A stretch of 64,000 nt of DNA from the NCBI RefSeq assembly GCF_015024225.1, contig NZ_JACJGM010000003.1:1-64000 (forward strand). The letters run 5' to 3'. This DNA is from Nocardioides lijunqiniae. Its GTDB lineage: Bacteria > Actinomycetota > Actinomycetes > Propionibacteriales > Nocardioidaceae. The position numbers and the translations under genes were made by a program. Of the stretch, positions 1 through 8,324 are shown piece after piece. The notes below the pieces were generated by a model. That model saw nothing but the letters and a program-made list of their open reading frames with translations, did not search any database and was not told the origin of the DNA. Each line of letters begins with the position of its first letter. Position 1 is the stretch's first letter.

Positions 1-132
1 CGCTCAGACGCTGAACGCGCAGCCAGCTACCCGGACTGGCTCCACACCTACAATCACCACCGCGGCCACACCGCACTCGGCGGCAAGTCACCAGCCGACG
101 TCGTGACCAACCTGCGTGGACAGAACATCTAG
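1..132 (+). CDS. IS481-family transposase, C-terminal end (partial, open at left edge)
   Basis: The first 43 codons of the window read in frame 1 to a TAG stop at 130-132. The peptide contains WLHTYNHHRGHTALGGKSP followed by a VTNLRGQNI tail. This is the characteristic C-terminus of the rve integrase-core transposases of IS481-type elements (the YNHHRPHTALGGKPP motif after the DDE catalytic core). The gene starts to the left of the window, so DDE residues, length and the left inverted repeat cannot be seen. No clear terminal inverted repeat was identified between the stop codon and the next gene. It shows that the left edge of this region is a mobile-element junction. Confidence 0.8.
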   Translation, partial: RSDAERAASYPDWLHTYNHHRGHTALGGKSPADVVTNLRGQNI

Positions 133-151
133 GGGCGCGTGGAGCCGAGGC

Positions 152-697
152 TCAGGCGAGCCGCCCGAGACGGGCCAGCACCCGGGCGGTGCGGTCGTCG
201 CGGGCGGCGGCGACCGGCGTACGGCACATCCCGTCCAGGTGCAGGGCCTCTCCGAGGGCGTCGGCACCCCGCTCGACGAGATCCAGCTCGCGGTCGGTGA
301 GTCCCGCGTCGAGCCCGGCAGCCTGAGCCAGGTCCCAGCGGTGGACGTACATGTCCCACACGTAGAACCGCTCGATGGTGGCCCCGATCGTCGTGGGCCC
401 GAAGAACCACTCGATGGGCCGGTCGACCTGGTCGGGGTCGCGCAGCGCGTCGAGGACCCGCTGCGAGTGCCGGTTCCAGGCGCCGACGGGATCGGCCGTC
501 CAGTCGGGCGCCTCGCCCAGGTCCACGCCGTTCCCGGTCAGCGTCTCGCGCTGCGTCTCGACAAGGTGCCTCACGACGTCGCGCGCGCTCCATCCCTCGC
601 ACGGTGAGGACGCGTCCCAGGCGTGCGGCGGCAGCGTCTCGACGACGGCGGTCAGGGGGCGGAGGGCGGTCTCGTACTGCGTGGCGGTGTCGGTCAT
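152..697 (-). CDS. DinB/MDMPI-type TIGR03086 family metal-binding protein
   Basis: A 181-residue protein with the maleylpyruvate isomerase N-terminal (DinB-like four-helix) fold. It has the N-terminal PCEGWSARDVVRHLVET segment with a likely metal-ligand histidine at residue 44. A second histidine lies in YVHRWDLAQAAGLD, the usual H-x-W-D-L-A signature of TIGR03086 proteins. Family members bind a divalent metal; some are mycothiol- or bacillithiol-dependent transferases, but no substrate can be assigned here. The ATG at 697 diverges from the AraC-type regulator starting at 736, with only about 38 bp between them, so the regulator could control it. Cytosolic; no signal peptide. Confidence 0.8.
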   Translation of the reverse strand: MTDTATQYETALRPLTAVVETLPPHAWDASSPCEGWSARDVVRHLVETQRETLTGNGVDLGEAPDWTADPVGAWNRHSQRVLDALRDPDQVDRPIEWFFGPTTIGATIERFYVWDMYVHRWDLAQAAGLDAGLTDRELDLVERGADALGEALHLDGMCRTPVAAARDDRTARVLARLGRLA

Positions 698-735
698 GCG
701 TGGGACCCTAGGAGCATGGCCGGCGGTGCGACTTG

Positions 736-1608
736 ATGAAATCCGACACCGACGCGCAGCCGGGAGACGTCGTCAGCACGGTCCGCCGGAGCCCCGACGA
801 GCTGGTGTGCCTGGTAGGGCCCGGCGACGCCCACCAGCGGACGTACCGGTACCTCCCGAGCGCCGAGCTCGCGGCACTCGTGCGCCGGTGCTGGATCCCG
901 GTCTGGTCCGTGCCGCCGGGCGCGGAGGCACCGCAGCGGACTCTGCAGGACCCGGTGTCCCTGCTGGTGATCAGCGGCGACTACGCGCGCCTGCACGGGG
1001 TGGCCCCCGAGCTGTCCACGACGACGCTCACGGGCGAGGGCTGGGCCGTCGGTCTGGTGCTGGCGCCGGCAACGGGCTACCCGCTCGCCGGCCCCGCCGA
1101 AGGCTTCAACGACCGCTACGTCGAGCTCGAGGAGGTCCTCGGCGACGACGGACGGATCCTCGCCGACCGCGTCCGAAGCGTGATAGCGACCGATCCGCAT
1201 CGCCCTGAGGCACACCGCGACGCCCTGAAGGCCTGCGAGGACACCCTGCGCCGGCTCCTGCCCCTGGACGCCGAGGGGCAGCTCGTCAACGCCCTGGTCG
1301 CCGCGGTCGAGAGCGACGTGGAGCTCCTCCAGGTGACCCAGATCTGCTCCCGGTTCGACATCGGCGAGCGGGCGCTGCAGCAGCTCCTGCGTCGGCGCCT
1401 GGGCCTCACGCCGAAGTGCCTCATCCAGCGCAGACGGCTCCAGGAGGCGGCCGAGCGGCTGCTGCACGAGAGCGCCACCCAGGCCGACCTCGCGGCCGCC
1501 GTCGGCTACGCCGACGAGCCGCACATGATCCGCGACTTCCTGCACGTGACCGGGACGACCCCCAGCCGGTTCACGGCGGCTCAGCGAGACGCCTGGTCCG
1601 GCACGTAG
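736..1608 (+). CDS. AraC-family transcriptional regulator
   Basis: About 290 residues. The C-terminal third has two helix-turn-helix motifs of the AraC/XylS type. The first is around LLQVTQICSRFDIGERALQQLLRR; the second is around ATQADLAAAVGYADEPHMIRDF and ends in the typical GTTPSRF. The N-terminal half (CWIPVWSVPPGAEAPQRTL, then LLVISGDYARL) resembles the DUF6597 ligand-sensing domain often attached to AraC proteins. A TTG at 733 directly precedes the ATG at 736; the ATG is preferred. It diverges from the MDMPI-type gene and is followed by an unrelated amidotransferase gene. The ligand is unknown. Confidence 0.85.
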   Translation: MKSDTDAQPGDVVSTVRRSPDELVCLVGPGDAHQRTYRYLPSAELAALVRRCWIPVWSVPPGAEAPQRTLQDPVSLLVISGDYARLHGVAPELSTTTLTGEGWAVGLVLAPATGYPLAGPAEGFNDRYVELEEVLGDDGRILADRVRSVIATDPHRPEAHRDALKACEDTLRRLLPLDAEGQLVNALVAAVESDVELLQVTQICSRFDIGERALQQLLRRRLGLTPKCLIQRRRLQEAAERLLHESATQADLAAAVGYADEPHMIRDFLHVTGTTPSRFTAAQRDAWSGT

Positions 1609-1704
1609 CGAGGCCTCGCCCGGAGCGACCGGACGCTGGCCCGTAGGGTGGCGGCGCTCGTGGATGCCGACCGCGGCACGTCCTCTCGTCAGTGAAGGAA
1701 ACCT

Positions 1705-2655
1705 ATGTGCCGAGTGCTCGCCTACATCGGGCCCGAGACCCCGCTCGAGAGCCTGCTGCTCACGCCGTCGAACAGCCTGGTCAACCAGGCCCTCGACCCT
1801 GAGCACTACCCGGACCTGCAGCTGGCGGGCTGGGGATTCGGCGCCTGGGGCGAGCACCTGCTCAAGCCGGAGGATCCGCTCATCTATCGCCGGCCCATGC
1901 CGGCCTTCTACGACGACAACGCGCAGCACATCGTCCCCAGCCTGCAGGCGAGCACGGTGCTCGCCCACGTGCGCGCGGCCGTCTACAACTCGAAGACCGT
2001 GATGGTCGACGAGAACTGCCACCCCTTCTCCTTCGAGGAGACCCCGTGGATCCTGGCCCAGAACGGCGACCTGCCGAACTGGATGCTCCTGCAGCGGGAG
2101 CTGCTGCAGCACTGCGAGGACCGGTACCTCAAGCAGATGCGGGGCTCGACGGACACGGAGTTCCTCTACGTGCTCCTGCTCTCCCTGCTCGACGGCGACA
2201 GCGACGAGGACGTCCGACGCGCGATCGAGACGATGGTGCGCCTCGTCGCCCAGGCGATGAAGACCCTCGATCTCCCTGCCCTGGCCAAGATGAAGATGGC
2301 CCTGGTGTCGCCGAACCGGATCATCGGGGTCAACGTCGGCCTCGGGCACCAGGGCGAGACCGACCCGGCGGGGGACTGGAAGGAGCTGCGGAAGTCCGAG
2401 CCGGGCACGAAGGACTTCGCCCTCTCGATGCTCCTGGAGCCGATGTACATGCTGATGGGCCGCCACGTCCCCAGCGACGACACCTCCTACGACTTCGAGG
2501 CGTGCGACGAGAGCGAGGCAACGGCTGCCGTGTTCGCCTCCGAGGCCCTCACCGACGACGCCGAAGGCTGGTCGCACGTCGAGTTCGGGGAGATCGTGTT
2601 CCTCGAGAAGACGGGTGACCACGTCTCCCGGACCGTCAGCAGGCTCTCGGTCTAG
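1705..2655 (+). CDS. Class II glutamine amidotransferase (Ntn hydrolase)
   Basis: A 316-residue protein beginning MCRVLAYIGPETPLESLLL. Cys2 would become the N-terminal nucleophile after removal of Met1, as in GATase_4/EgtC/YafJ proteins. An internal VLAHVRAAVYNS segment and the ENCHPFSFEE...WILAQNGDL segment match the glutamine-binding part of this family. The usual HNG triplet reads QNG here. The gene is preceded by an AAGGA Shine-Dalgarno a few bases before the ATG. It is not flanked by ergothioneine (egtABD) genes, so an EgtC role is not supported. It could be a stand-alone amidase of unknown substrate. Cytosolic. Confidence 0.75.
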   Translation: MCRVLAYIGPETPLESLLLTPSNSLVNQALDPEHYPDLQLAGWGFGAWGEHLLKPEDPLIYRRPMPAFYDDNAQHIVPSLQASTVLAHVRAAVYNSKTVMVDENCHPFSFEETPWILAQNGDLPNWMLLQRELLQHCEDRYLKQMRGSTDTEFLYVLLLSLLDGDSDEDVRRAIETMVRLVAQAMKTLDLPALAKMKMALVSPNRIIGVNVGLGHQGETDPAGDWKELRKSEPGTKDFALSMLLEPMYMLMGRHVPSDDTSYDFEACDESEATAAVFASEALTDDAEGWSHVEFGEIVFLEKTGDHVSRTVSRLSV

Positions 2656-2691
2656 GCGCGCCGTGACGCGGGCGGTGCGTAGCCTGCGGAC

Positions 2692-3132
2692 GTGACCAGC
2701 CCGGGATGCCCCATCTGCGCAGGTCATCGCGGAGAGGGAGATCTCGTCGCTCCTGTGGTGTGGCGGGACGACCTGGTCTGGGTGAAGCATCTGGTGAACA
2801 GGCCGATGCCCGTCGCGTTGGGCCATCTCCTGGTCGAGACCGACCGGCACGCGCCGTTCGTCGACTCCCTCACGGACGAGGAGTCAGCGGCGGTGGGACG
2901 AGCGGTGAGGGACGCGGCGCGGGCCTTGCGCGCGGAGCTCGATGTCGATGCGGTGCACGCCATGGTGATCAACACACGGCTCGAGCACTTCCACGAGCAC
3001 GTGATCGTGAGGCACACGGGAACCCCGACGGAGATCCCGTGGCATCGCGTCGATGACTGGTCGGATGCTCCCCGGGGTGGACCCGCCGAGGTCGCCGACT
3101 TGTGCGCCCGTCTGGCCCGCCACTTCCCCTAG
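2692..3132 (+). CDS. HIT-family protein (histidine triad nucleotide hydrolase/transferase)
   Basis: A 146-residue protein with a GTG start. The active-site histidine triad is visible as HFHEHVIVRH near residues 102-111, matching H-phi-H-phi-H-phi-phi. The N-terminal CPIC pair is a zinc-ligand motif found in many bacterial HIT proteins. Family members hydrolyse or transfer nucleotides from phosphoramidate or dinucleotide substrates; the specific substrate is not predictable. It begins 36 bp after the amidotransferase gene on the same strand, so the two may be cotranscribed. Confidence 0.85.
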   Translation: MTSPGCPICAGHRGEGDLVAPVVWRDDLVWVKHLVNRPMPVALGHLLVETDRHAPFVDSLTDEESAAVGRAVRDAARALRAELDVDAVHAMVINTRLEHFHEHVIVRHTGTPTEIPWHRVDDWSDAPRGGPAEVADLCARLARHFP

Positions 3133-3380
3133 GTCGCCACCGCTGCCGCGCCGACCTGCGGCGACGGGGGAGCTGCCGGCGGGGACGGTCGAGGCTCGGA
3201 CGAGCGGCCCACAGAACCCATCGAGCATGGTTGACACTGCGTCGAACATGTGTTCTAATAGGTTGAGATGCAGTAGTCCTCCGGTCCGCCCGGAGCTCGT
3301 CATGCGACGCGCTGGCATCGACGTTCGTGCAAGTCCCGGTGGGTCGGTTCCCGGGCGACCGTCGACCTCCAGGTGTCCGC

Positions 3381-4613
3381 ATGTCCGAGTCGTTCGCTCC
3401 GCAGCATCCGGTGCTGTTCGCGGTGTCGACGATGGAGGACGCCCTGGCGGGGGCGGCCGACGTCGACCCGATCTACATGTCGACGGACGACAAGGCCGCG
3501 GCCCTCCTTCGTCTCAGCGCCGTGGGCGACCGGACGGAGGAGCTGCGGCTGCGCGTGATGGCGTCGGCCGGCGACGTCGCCGAGCGGGACGGCGCGCGCG
3601 ACGTCGCCGCCTGGCTGGCGCACCACGCTCGGCATGACCGTGCGCAGAGCCGCCGCCGGCTGCGGCTGGCGGGAGGCCTGGACAAGCACCCGGTCGTGGC
3701 GCGAGCGCTGCGGCAGGGTGCGGTCAACGTGGCTCAGGCCGAGGCCATCGTGCGCGCCGTGGACGAGCTTCCCGCCGAGGTGGGCGAGGAGGTCCGCTCC
3801 AGGGCGGACGAGCAGCTCGTGGTCGAGGCCCGGACGTTCGGCCCGCACGACCTGCGAAACCTCGGCCGCCGGGTCCTGGAGGTGGTGGCGCCGGAGGCGA
3901 GCGACGACCTCGAGGCCCGCCTGCTCGAGCAGGCGGAGGCCCGCGCGCGCAGGCGCACGTTCCTCAGGACGCGACGCAACGGCGACGGCACGACCGACCT
4001 CCATTTCCGGGTCTCCGACGCCATCTCCGACCGCCTGCTCACCTACCTCCATGCCTTCGCGGCCCCACGGCGCGAGCGCGAGAGTGCGCCGGACGACCGC
4101 CGGCCTCACGACCAGCGGATGGGTGAGGCGTTCGGCGCGTTCCTCGAGTCGGTCGACCCCGACCGGACGCCGCTGCACGGCGGCGACGCGACCACCGTGA
4201 TGGTCCACATCGACCTCGAGACACTTCAGCGCGAGCACGGGGTGGCCTTCATCGGCGAGGAGCCGATCTCGGCGGGCGAGGCCCGCCGGCTCGCGTGCAC
4301 CGCCGGCATCGTCCCAGTGGTCCTCGGCGGCGAGAGCCAGGTGCTGGACCTCGGACGGGCCCGCCGGCTCTACTCACCCGCGCAGCGCAAGGCGCTCGCC
4401 GTACGGCAACGGACCTGTCGCGCCGAGGGTTGCGACATCCCCGCTCCCTGGTGCGAGGCGCACCATGGCGGCGACCCCTGGTCCCGGGGCGGGAAGACCG
4501 ACCTGGCCGACGCGGACCTGCTCTGCTCGTTCCACCACCACGTCGCCCACGACCACCGATACCGCGTCGACCGACTGCCGGACGGAGGAGTCCGCTTCCA
4601 CCGGCGGACGTAG
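3381..4613 (+). CDS. DUF222 domain / HNH endonuclease-like protein (13E12-type repeat family)
   Basis: About 410 residues. The N-terminal two thirds is the helical DUF222 domain (ARDVAAWLAHHARHDRAQSRRRLRLAGGL, then QAEAIVRAVDELPAEVGEEVR). The C-terminus carries an HNH nuclease motif: CRAEGCDIPAPWCEAHHGGDPWSRGG, followed by DLLCSFHHHVAHDH. These proteins are abundant, often multicopy and of unknown role in Nocardioidaceae and mycobacteria. A second copy is present in this window on the minus strand near 61 kb. The frame is open from 3327, but the ATG at 3381, preceded by AGGTG, gives the usual N-terminus (MSESFAPQHP). Its mobility has not been shown. Confidence 0.85.
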   Translation: MSESFAPQHPVLFAVSTMEDALAGAADVDPIYMSTDDKAAALLRLSAVGDRTEELRLRVMASAGDVAERDGARDVAAWLAHHARHDRAQSRRRLRLAGGLDKHPVVARALRQGAVNVAQAEAIVRAVDELPAEVGEEVRSRADEQLVVEARTFGPHDLRNLGRRVLEVVAPEASDDLEARLLEQAEARARRRTFLRTRRNGDGTTDLHFRVSDAISDRLLTYLHAFAAPRRERESAPDDRRPHDQRMGEAFGAFLESVDPDRTPLHGGDATTVMVHIDLETLQREHGVAFIGEEPISAGEARRLACTAGIVPVVLGGESQVLDLGRARRLYSPAQRKALAVRQRTCRAEGCDIPAPWCEAHHGGDPWSRGGKTDLADADLLCSFHHHVAHDHRYRVDRLPDGGVRFHRRT

Positions 4614-4630
4614 GCCTGTCCTGAGGTCGG

Positions 4631-4921
4631 TCATTTCCAGCTGAAGCAGTAGGCGTTGACGACCGCGCTGACGGCGGCCTGGGACAACTCAGGGTGACGT
4701 TCGTGCAGGAACCGCCGGGCCGCGGCCGCGACCTCGGTGATGTCGCCGCGCCGCCACGGGGCCGGCTCCGCCGCGTTGAGGTCAGCGACCACGCGCCGGG
4801 CGTCCGGCACCAGACTCAGGGCGTCCTCCCCGAGCTGAGCCCGCACGCGCTCGGTCGAGAGCGACTCGTGCGTGCGACCGACGCATGCGATCAGCACGGC
4901 GCTCAGCGCCTCGTCGACCAT
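4631..4921 (-). CDS. Conserved hypothetical protein, 96 aa
   Basis: A small soluble alpha-helical protein (MVDEALSAVLIACVGRTHES..., ending NAYCFSWK) with an ATG at 4921. I do not recognise the family. It is convergent with the DUF222-HNH gene, whose stop lies 17 bp away. The codon pattern is that of a normal high-GC actinobacterial gene. It has no signal peptide, membrane segment or catalytic motif. The ATG sits immediately after a divergent spacer leading to the small proline-rich ORF at 5023. Confidence 0.55.
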   Translation of the reverse strand: MVDEALSAVLIACVGRTHESLSTERVRAQLGEDALSLVPDARRVVADLNAAEPAPWRRGDITEVAAAARRFLHERHPELSQAAVSAVVNAYCFSWK

Positions 4922-5022
4922 ACGGGGACCCTATCGCCGCGGCGGACCGATGAGTCCCGTCGTGCCGGGTGGTCGCCACGACTGACGCGCGCCCACCGGG
5001 CCCGAGGGGGTACCGGTCACCC

Positions 5023-5139
5023 ATGACCACCGACCCGACGCCCGAGCACGACCAGGACTCGGAGCCGCCCACGCCGGACGGCGAAGAGCCCAACACCGAC
5101 CAGCCCGGTCCGCACCCGGACCCGCCGCCGGGGGAGTAG
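5023..5139 (+). CDS. Possible small acidic proline-rich protein, 38 aa
   Basis: An ATG-started short frame encodes a 38-residue peptide rich in Pro, Asp and Glu (MTTDPTPEHDQDSEPPTP...), ending in a TAG at 5137-5139. It would be disordered and highly acidic. Support comes only from its composition and start codon; no clear Shine-Dalgarno or homologue is evident. It lies between the hypothetical gene on the minus strand and the hsa operon. It may be spurious. Confidence 0.35.
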   Translation: MTTDPTPEHDQDSEPPTPDGEEPNTDQPGPHPDPPPGE

Positions 5140-5291
5140 GCGCCGGTCGCGCCGGCCGGGCGACCTCCACAGCGACGCCGGCTACGACTGGCCGGGGTAC
5201 GTCGAGCGGGTCGAGCGGGCCGCCCGCCAGGCCGGCGAGAGCCGCGCCGACAGTGCATAAGTTGCGACCGCCCACGGATGTCGACCAAAAC

Positions 5292-5305
5292 AAGAACGTG
5301 TTCTA
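5292..5305. promoter_or_regulatory. KstR-type operator upstream of hsaA
   Basis: AAGAACGTGTTCTA fits the KstR consensus TNNAACNNGTTNNA except for the first base. It ends 34 bp before the hsaA ATG. The bases that follow give a TAGTAT -10-like hexamer at 5304-5309 overlapping the operator. KstR is the TetR-family repressor of upstream cholesterol catabolism, released by steroid acyl-CoAs; its gene is not in this window. Confidence 0.75.
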
Positions 5306-5339
5306 GTATTGACCTGTCCCACCACGACAGGAGTTCTCG

Positions 5340-6506
5340 ATGTCCCAGGCTGTGCTCGACGGCGTCCGCGACCTGCTCCCCACCTTCCGGGAGCGTGCCG
5401 ACGAGACCGAGCGACTCCGCGTCGTCCCGGACTCCTCGGTCAAGGAGCTGGAGGAGACCGGCTTCTTCCGGCTGCTGCAACCCCAGCGCTTCGACGGCTT
5501 CGAGTCCGACCCGGTCGACTTCTACACCGCGGTCCGCGACATCGCGAGCGCCTGCGGCTCCACGGGCTGGGTCTCCAGCGTGGTGGGGGTGCACCCTTGG
5601 CAGGTCGCGCTGTTCTCCGACGAGGCGCAGCAGGCCGTGTGGGGCGAGGACACCAGCACCCGCCTGAGCTCGTCGTACGCCCCCACCGGCAAGGCCACCG
5701 TCACCGACGGCGGCTACACGCTCTCGGGCAAGTGGAGCTTCTCCTCCGGGTGCGACCACTGCTCGTGGGTGCTCCTCGGCGGCCTCGTGTTCAACGAAGA
5801 GGGCAGCGTCATCGACTTCAAGACGTTCATGGTGCCCCGTGAGAAGTACACGATCATCGACGTCTGGCACATGGTCGGCCTCAGCGGCACCGGCTCCAAC
5901 GACATCCTCGTCGAGGACCAGTTCATCCCCGAGGCGTTCACGCTGAGCATGGGCGAGACCGGGCAGTGCAAGGGCCCCGGCCAGGAGGTCAACACCTCCG
6001 ACCTCTACAAGCTCCCCTTCCACTCGATCTTCACGGGCACCATCACCACCCCGATCATCGGCATGGCGATGGGCGCCTACGCCGAGCACGTCGAGATGCA
6101 GCAGGCCCGCAGCCGCGCGGCGTACCTCGGCGAGAAGGCGTCCAAGGACCCCTTCGCCATGGTGCGCATCGCGCGGGCCTCCTCCGAGATCGACGCCGCC
6201 TGGGCGCTGCTGACCAACAACATCCGCGAGGAGATGGCCTACGTCCAGCGCGGCGAGCGGATCCCGCTCGGCCTGCGCCTGAAGGTGCGCCGCGACCAGG
6301 TCATCGGCAGCGAGCGCGCGATCGAGGCCATCGACGCGCTGTTCGAGGCCTCGGGCGGCCGCGCGCTGGCGCAGGGCACCTACCTCCAGCGCGCCTGGCG
6401 CGACGCGCACGCCGGCCGCGTGCACGCCGCCAACGACCCCGAGCGGGCGCTGCAGATGTTCGGCGCGCACGAGTTCGGCCACAAGGTCGACCCCGGGATG
6501 TACTGA
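5340..6506 (+). CDS. hsaA: 3-hydroxy-9,10-seco-androsta-1,3,5(10)-triene-9,17-dione 4-hydroxylase, oxygenase component HsaA
   Basis: A 388-residue group D flavin-dependent monooxygenase with the acyl-CoA dehydrogenase fold. With reduced FMN supplied by HsaB it hydroxylates 3-HSA to the catechol 3,4-DHSA. Visible signatures are ASACGSTGWVSSVVGVHPWQ around residues 70-88, GKWSFSSGCDHC around 130-141 and the conserved tail AHEFGHKVDPGMY. Length matches the family (about 390). It is the first gene of hsaADCB, with the same order as in M. tuberculosis. A good GGAG Shine-Dalgarno precedes the ATG, and the KstR-type operator lies just upstream. Confidence 0.95.
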   Translation: MSQAVLDGVRDLLPTFRERADETERLRVVPDSSVKELEETGFFRLLQPQRFDGFESDPVDFYTAVRDIASACGSTGWVSSVVGVHPWQVALFSDEAQQAVWGEDTSTRLSSSYAPTGKATVTDGGYTLSGKWSFSSGCDHCSWVLLGGLVFNEEGSVIDFKTFMVPREKYTIIDVWHMVGLSGTGSNDILVEDQFIPEAFTLSMGETGQCKGPGQEVNTSDLYKLPFHSIFTGTITTPIIGMAMGAYAEHVEMQQARSRAAYLGEKASKDPFAMVRIARASSEIDAAWALLTNNIREEMAYVQRGERIPLGLRLKVRRDQVIGSERAIEAIDALFEASGGRALAQGTYLQRAWRDAHAGRVHAANDPERALQMFGAHEFGHKVDPGMY

Positions 6507-6509
6507 GGC

Positions 6510-7397
6510 ATGAGCGACTTCTCCCAGGAGGCGACCCGTCGGTCCGCGAAGGCTCGTGAGATCACGCTGAACTACTACGAGGCCGGGCAGCCCACCGACG
6601 TCGGTGGCGGACTGCCGCTCGTGATGCTCCACGGTGGCGGCCCCGGCGCCAGCGCCTGGTCCAACTTCGGTCGCGCGCTGCCGGGCTTCGCGACGTCGTT
6701 CCGCACCCTGCTGGTCGACCAACCCGGCTTCGGCGGCTCCGACAAGCCTCCGGTGGTCGGCAACTTCTACCGCCACGCCGCCGACCACGTCGTCGCGCTG
6801 CTCGACGAGCTCGGGATCGACCGGGTCCACCTGCTCGGCAACAGCCTCGGCGGCGGTACGGCGATGCGGCTGGCGCTGACCTACCCCGACCGGGTCGGCC
6901 GGCTGGTGCTGATGGGCCCCGGCGGGCTGTCGCTCAACCTCTTCCACGCCGACCCCACCGAGGGCGTCCAGCGGCTCATGGACTTCGGCGCGAACCCCAC
7001 CCGCGAGGCGCTGCGCGCCTTCATCTCCACCATGGTCGTCGACCAGTCGCTGGTGACCGACGAGCTGGTCGAGGAGCGCTTCGCCGACGCCACGGCGCCG
7101 GGCGCGCAGGAGGCCATGCGCTCGATGGGCATGTCGTTCTGGAACCCCGAGACCGCCGAGGACGGCATGCTCTGGCGCGAGGCGCACCGACTGCGCAAGC
7201 ACACGCTGCTCACCTGGGGTCGCGAGGACCGCGTCAACCCGCTCGACGGCGCCATGGTCGCGCTCAAGCTGATCCCGAAGGCCTCCCTGCATGTCTTCCC
7301 GAACTGCGGGCACTGGGCGCAGATCGAGGCGGCCGACGAGTTCCGCGAGGTCGCTACGTCCTTCTACGCGCGCCACACCGAGAGGCCACGCCCATGA
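6510..7397 (+). CDS. hsaD: 4,9-DSHA hydrolase HsaD (meta-cleavage product hydrolase)
   Basis: A 295-residue alpha/beta hydrolase that cleaves 4,5-9,10-diseco-3-hydroxy-5,9,17-trioxoandrosta-1(10),2-diene-4-oate to HIP-type acid and 2-hydroxyhexadienoate. The oxyanion loop HGGGPGASAW lies at 41-50 and the nucleophile elbow GNSLGGG gives Ser112. Asp240 (GREDRVNP) and His268 (NCGHWAQ) complete the triad, matching Ser114/Asp241/His269 of the mycobacterial enzyme within two residues. It starts 3 bp after hsaA and overlaps hsaC by 4 bp, so translation is probably coupled. Confidence 0.95.
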   Translation: MSDFSQEATRRSAKAREITLNYYEAGQPTDVGGGLPLVMLHGGGPGASAWSNFGRALPGFATSFRTLLVDQPGFGGSDKPPVVGNFYRHAADHVVALLDELGIDRVHLLGNSLGGGTAMRLALTYPDRVGRLVLMGPGGLSLNLFHADPTEGVQRLMDFGANPTREALRAFISTMVVDQSLVTDELVEERFADATAPGAQEAMRSMGMSFWNPETAEDGMLWREAHRLRKHTLLTWGREDRVNPLDGAMVALKLIPKASLHVFPNCGHWAQIEAADEFREVATSFYARHTERPRP

Positions 7398-8296
7398 CCA
7401 TCGAGATCCGGTCGATGGGCTACGTCCGCGTCGCCAGCACCGACCTCGACCAGTGGACGACGTTCGCCGGCAAGGTCCTCGGCCTCGCCGCCGGCCGCGG
7501 CCCCAACCCCGACCACCAGTACTGGCGCATCGACCAGGTCTCGGCGCGCCTCGTGGTCTTCCCCTCCGACGTCGACGAGCTCGCCGCCACCGGCTGGGAG
7601 GTCGCCGACCACCGCGCCCTGCAGGAGGCCCGCGAGCACCTGCAGAAGGCCGGCGTGGCCTTCGAGGAGGGCACCCGCGAGGAGCTCGACGAGCGCCGCG
7701 TGCAGGAGCTGGTGCGGTTCTGCGACCCGTGGGACAACGTATTCGAGCTCTTCCACGGCATCACCTACGAGTCGCGCCCGGTCGTGACGCCGTACGCCGC
7801 CCGCTTCGTCACCGGCGACCAGGGGATGGGTCACATCGTGCTGCCCGTGCTCGACGACGTCGAGGCGCTGCGCTTCTACACCGACGTCCTCGGCTTCCGG
7901 CTCCGTGACTCGATGAGCATGCCCGGCGAGTTCGTCGGCAAGGAGCCGGGCTCCAAGGTCTGGCTGCGGTTCCTGGGCGTCAACCCCCGCCACCACTCGC
8001 TCGCGTTCCTGCCGATGCCCAACTCCGCCAAGTGCGTCCACATCATGCTCGAGGTCGACGAGCTCGACGACGTGGGTCGTGCGCTGGAGCGGGTGCGCAA
8101 GCACAAGGCGCCGCTGTCGGCAACGCTCGGGCGCCACATGAACGACGAGATGGTGTCCTTCTACGTGCGCTCGCCGGGCGGCTTCGACATCGAGTTCGGG
8201 ACCGACGGCCTGCAGGTCGACGACGCCCGGTGGGTCGCCCGCGAGTCGACCGCGGTGTCCTACTGGGGCCACGACTTCGGTGGCGGCGGTTCGTGA
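7394..8296 (+). CDS. hsaC: 3,4-DHSA 4,5-extradiol dioxygenase HsaC (iron-dependent)
   Basis: A 300-residue two-domain VOC-fold extradiol dioxygenase that opens the catecholic ring A of 3,4-DHSA. The expected Fe(II) ligands are His147 (GMGHIVLPV), His216 (CVHIMLEV) and Glu267 (GFDIEFG). The catalytic His200/His201 pair (RHHSLAF) and Tyr257 are also in place. Length agrees with HsaC/BphC enzymes. The ATG overlaps the hsaD stop (ATGA), and the gene is followed directly by hsaB. Cytosolic homomultimer by family. Confidence 0.95.
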   Translation: MTIEIRSMGYVRVASTDLDQWTTFAGKVLGLAAGRGPNPDHQYWRIDQVSARLVVFPSDVDELAATGWEVADHRALQEAREHLQKAGVAFEEGTREELDERRVQELVRFCDPWDNVFELFHGITYESRPVVTPYAARFVTGDQGMGHIVLPVLDDVEALRFYTDVLGFRLRDSMSMPGEFVGKEPGSKVWLRFLGVNPRHHSLAFLPMPNSAKCVHIMLEVDELDDVGRALERVRKHKAPLSATLGRHMNDEMVSFYVRSPGGFDIEFGTDGLQVDDARWVARESTAVSYWGHDFGGGGS

Positions 8297-8324
8297 TGCC
8301 ACGGGCAGTGGAACCATGGGGTCC

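Noticed and set aside
694..2850. Very long minus-strand open frame (over 700 codons) opposite the AraC, amidotransferase and HIT genes
   Set aside because: High-GC shadow frame; its composition (Arg/Gly/His/Val-rich, no domain) is not protein-like and the plus-strand genes have clear families.
3239..3256. KstR-like sequence GAACATGTGTTCTAAT before the first DUF222-HNH gene
   Set aside because: AAC and GTT are four bases apart, not two, so it does not fit TNNAACNNGTTNNA, and the downstream gene has no link to sterols.
5140..5260. Open frame ending in YDWPGYVERVERAARQAGES at a TAA
   Set aside because: No start codon can be found between the previous stop and this segment, and no homologue is recognised. 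It may be a gene fragment but support is too weak to list as a gene.
4782..7376. 864-codon minus-strand frame opposite hsaA and hsaD
   Set aside because: Shadow of the hsa operon; no recognisable domain, and the plus-strand proteins have all catalytic residues.
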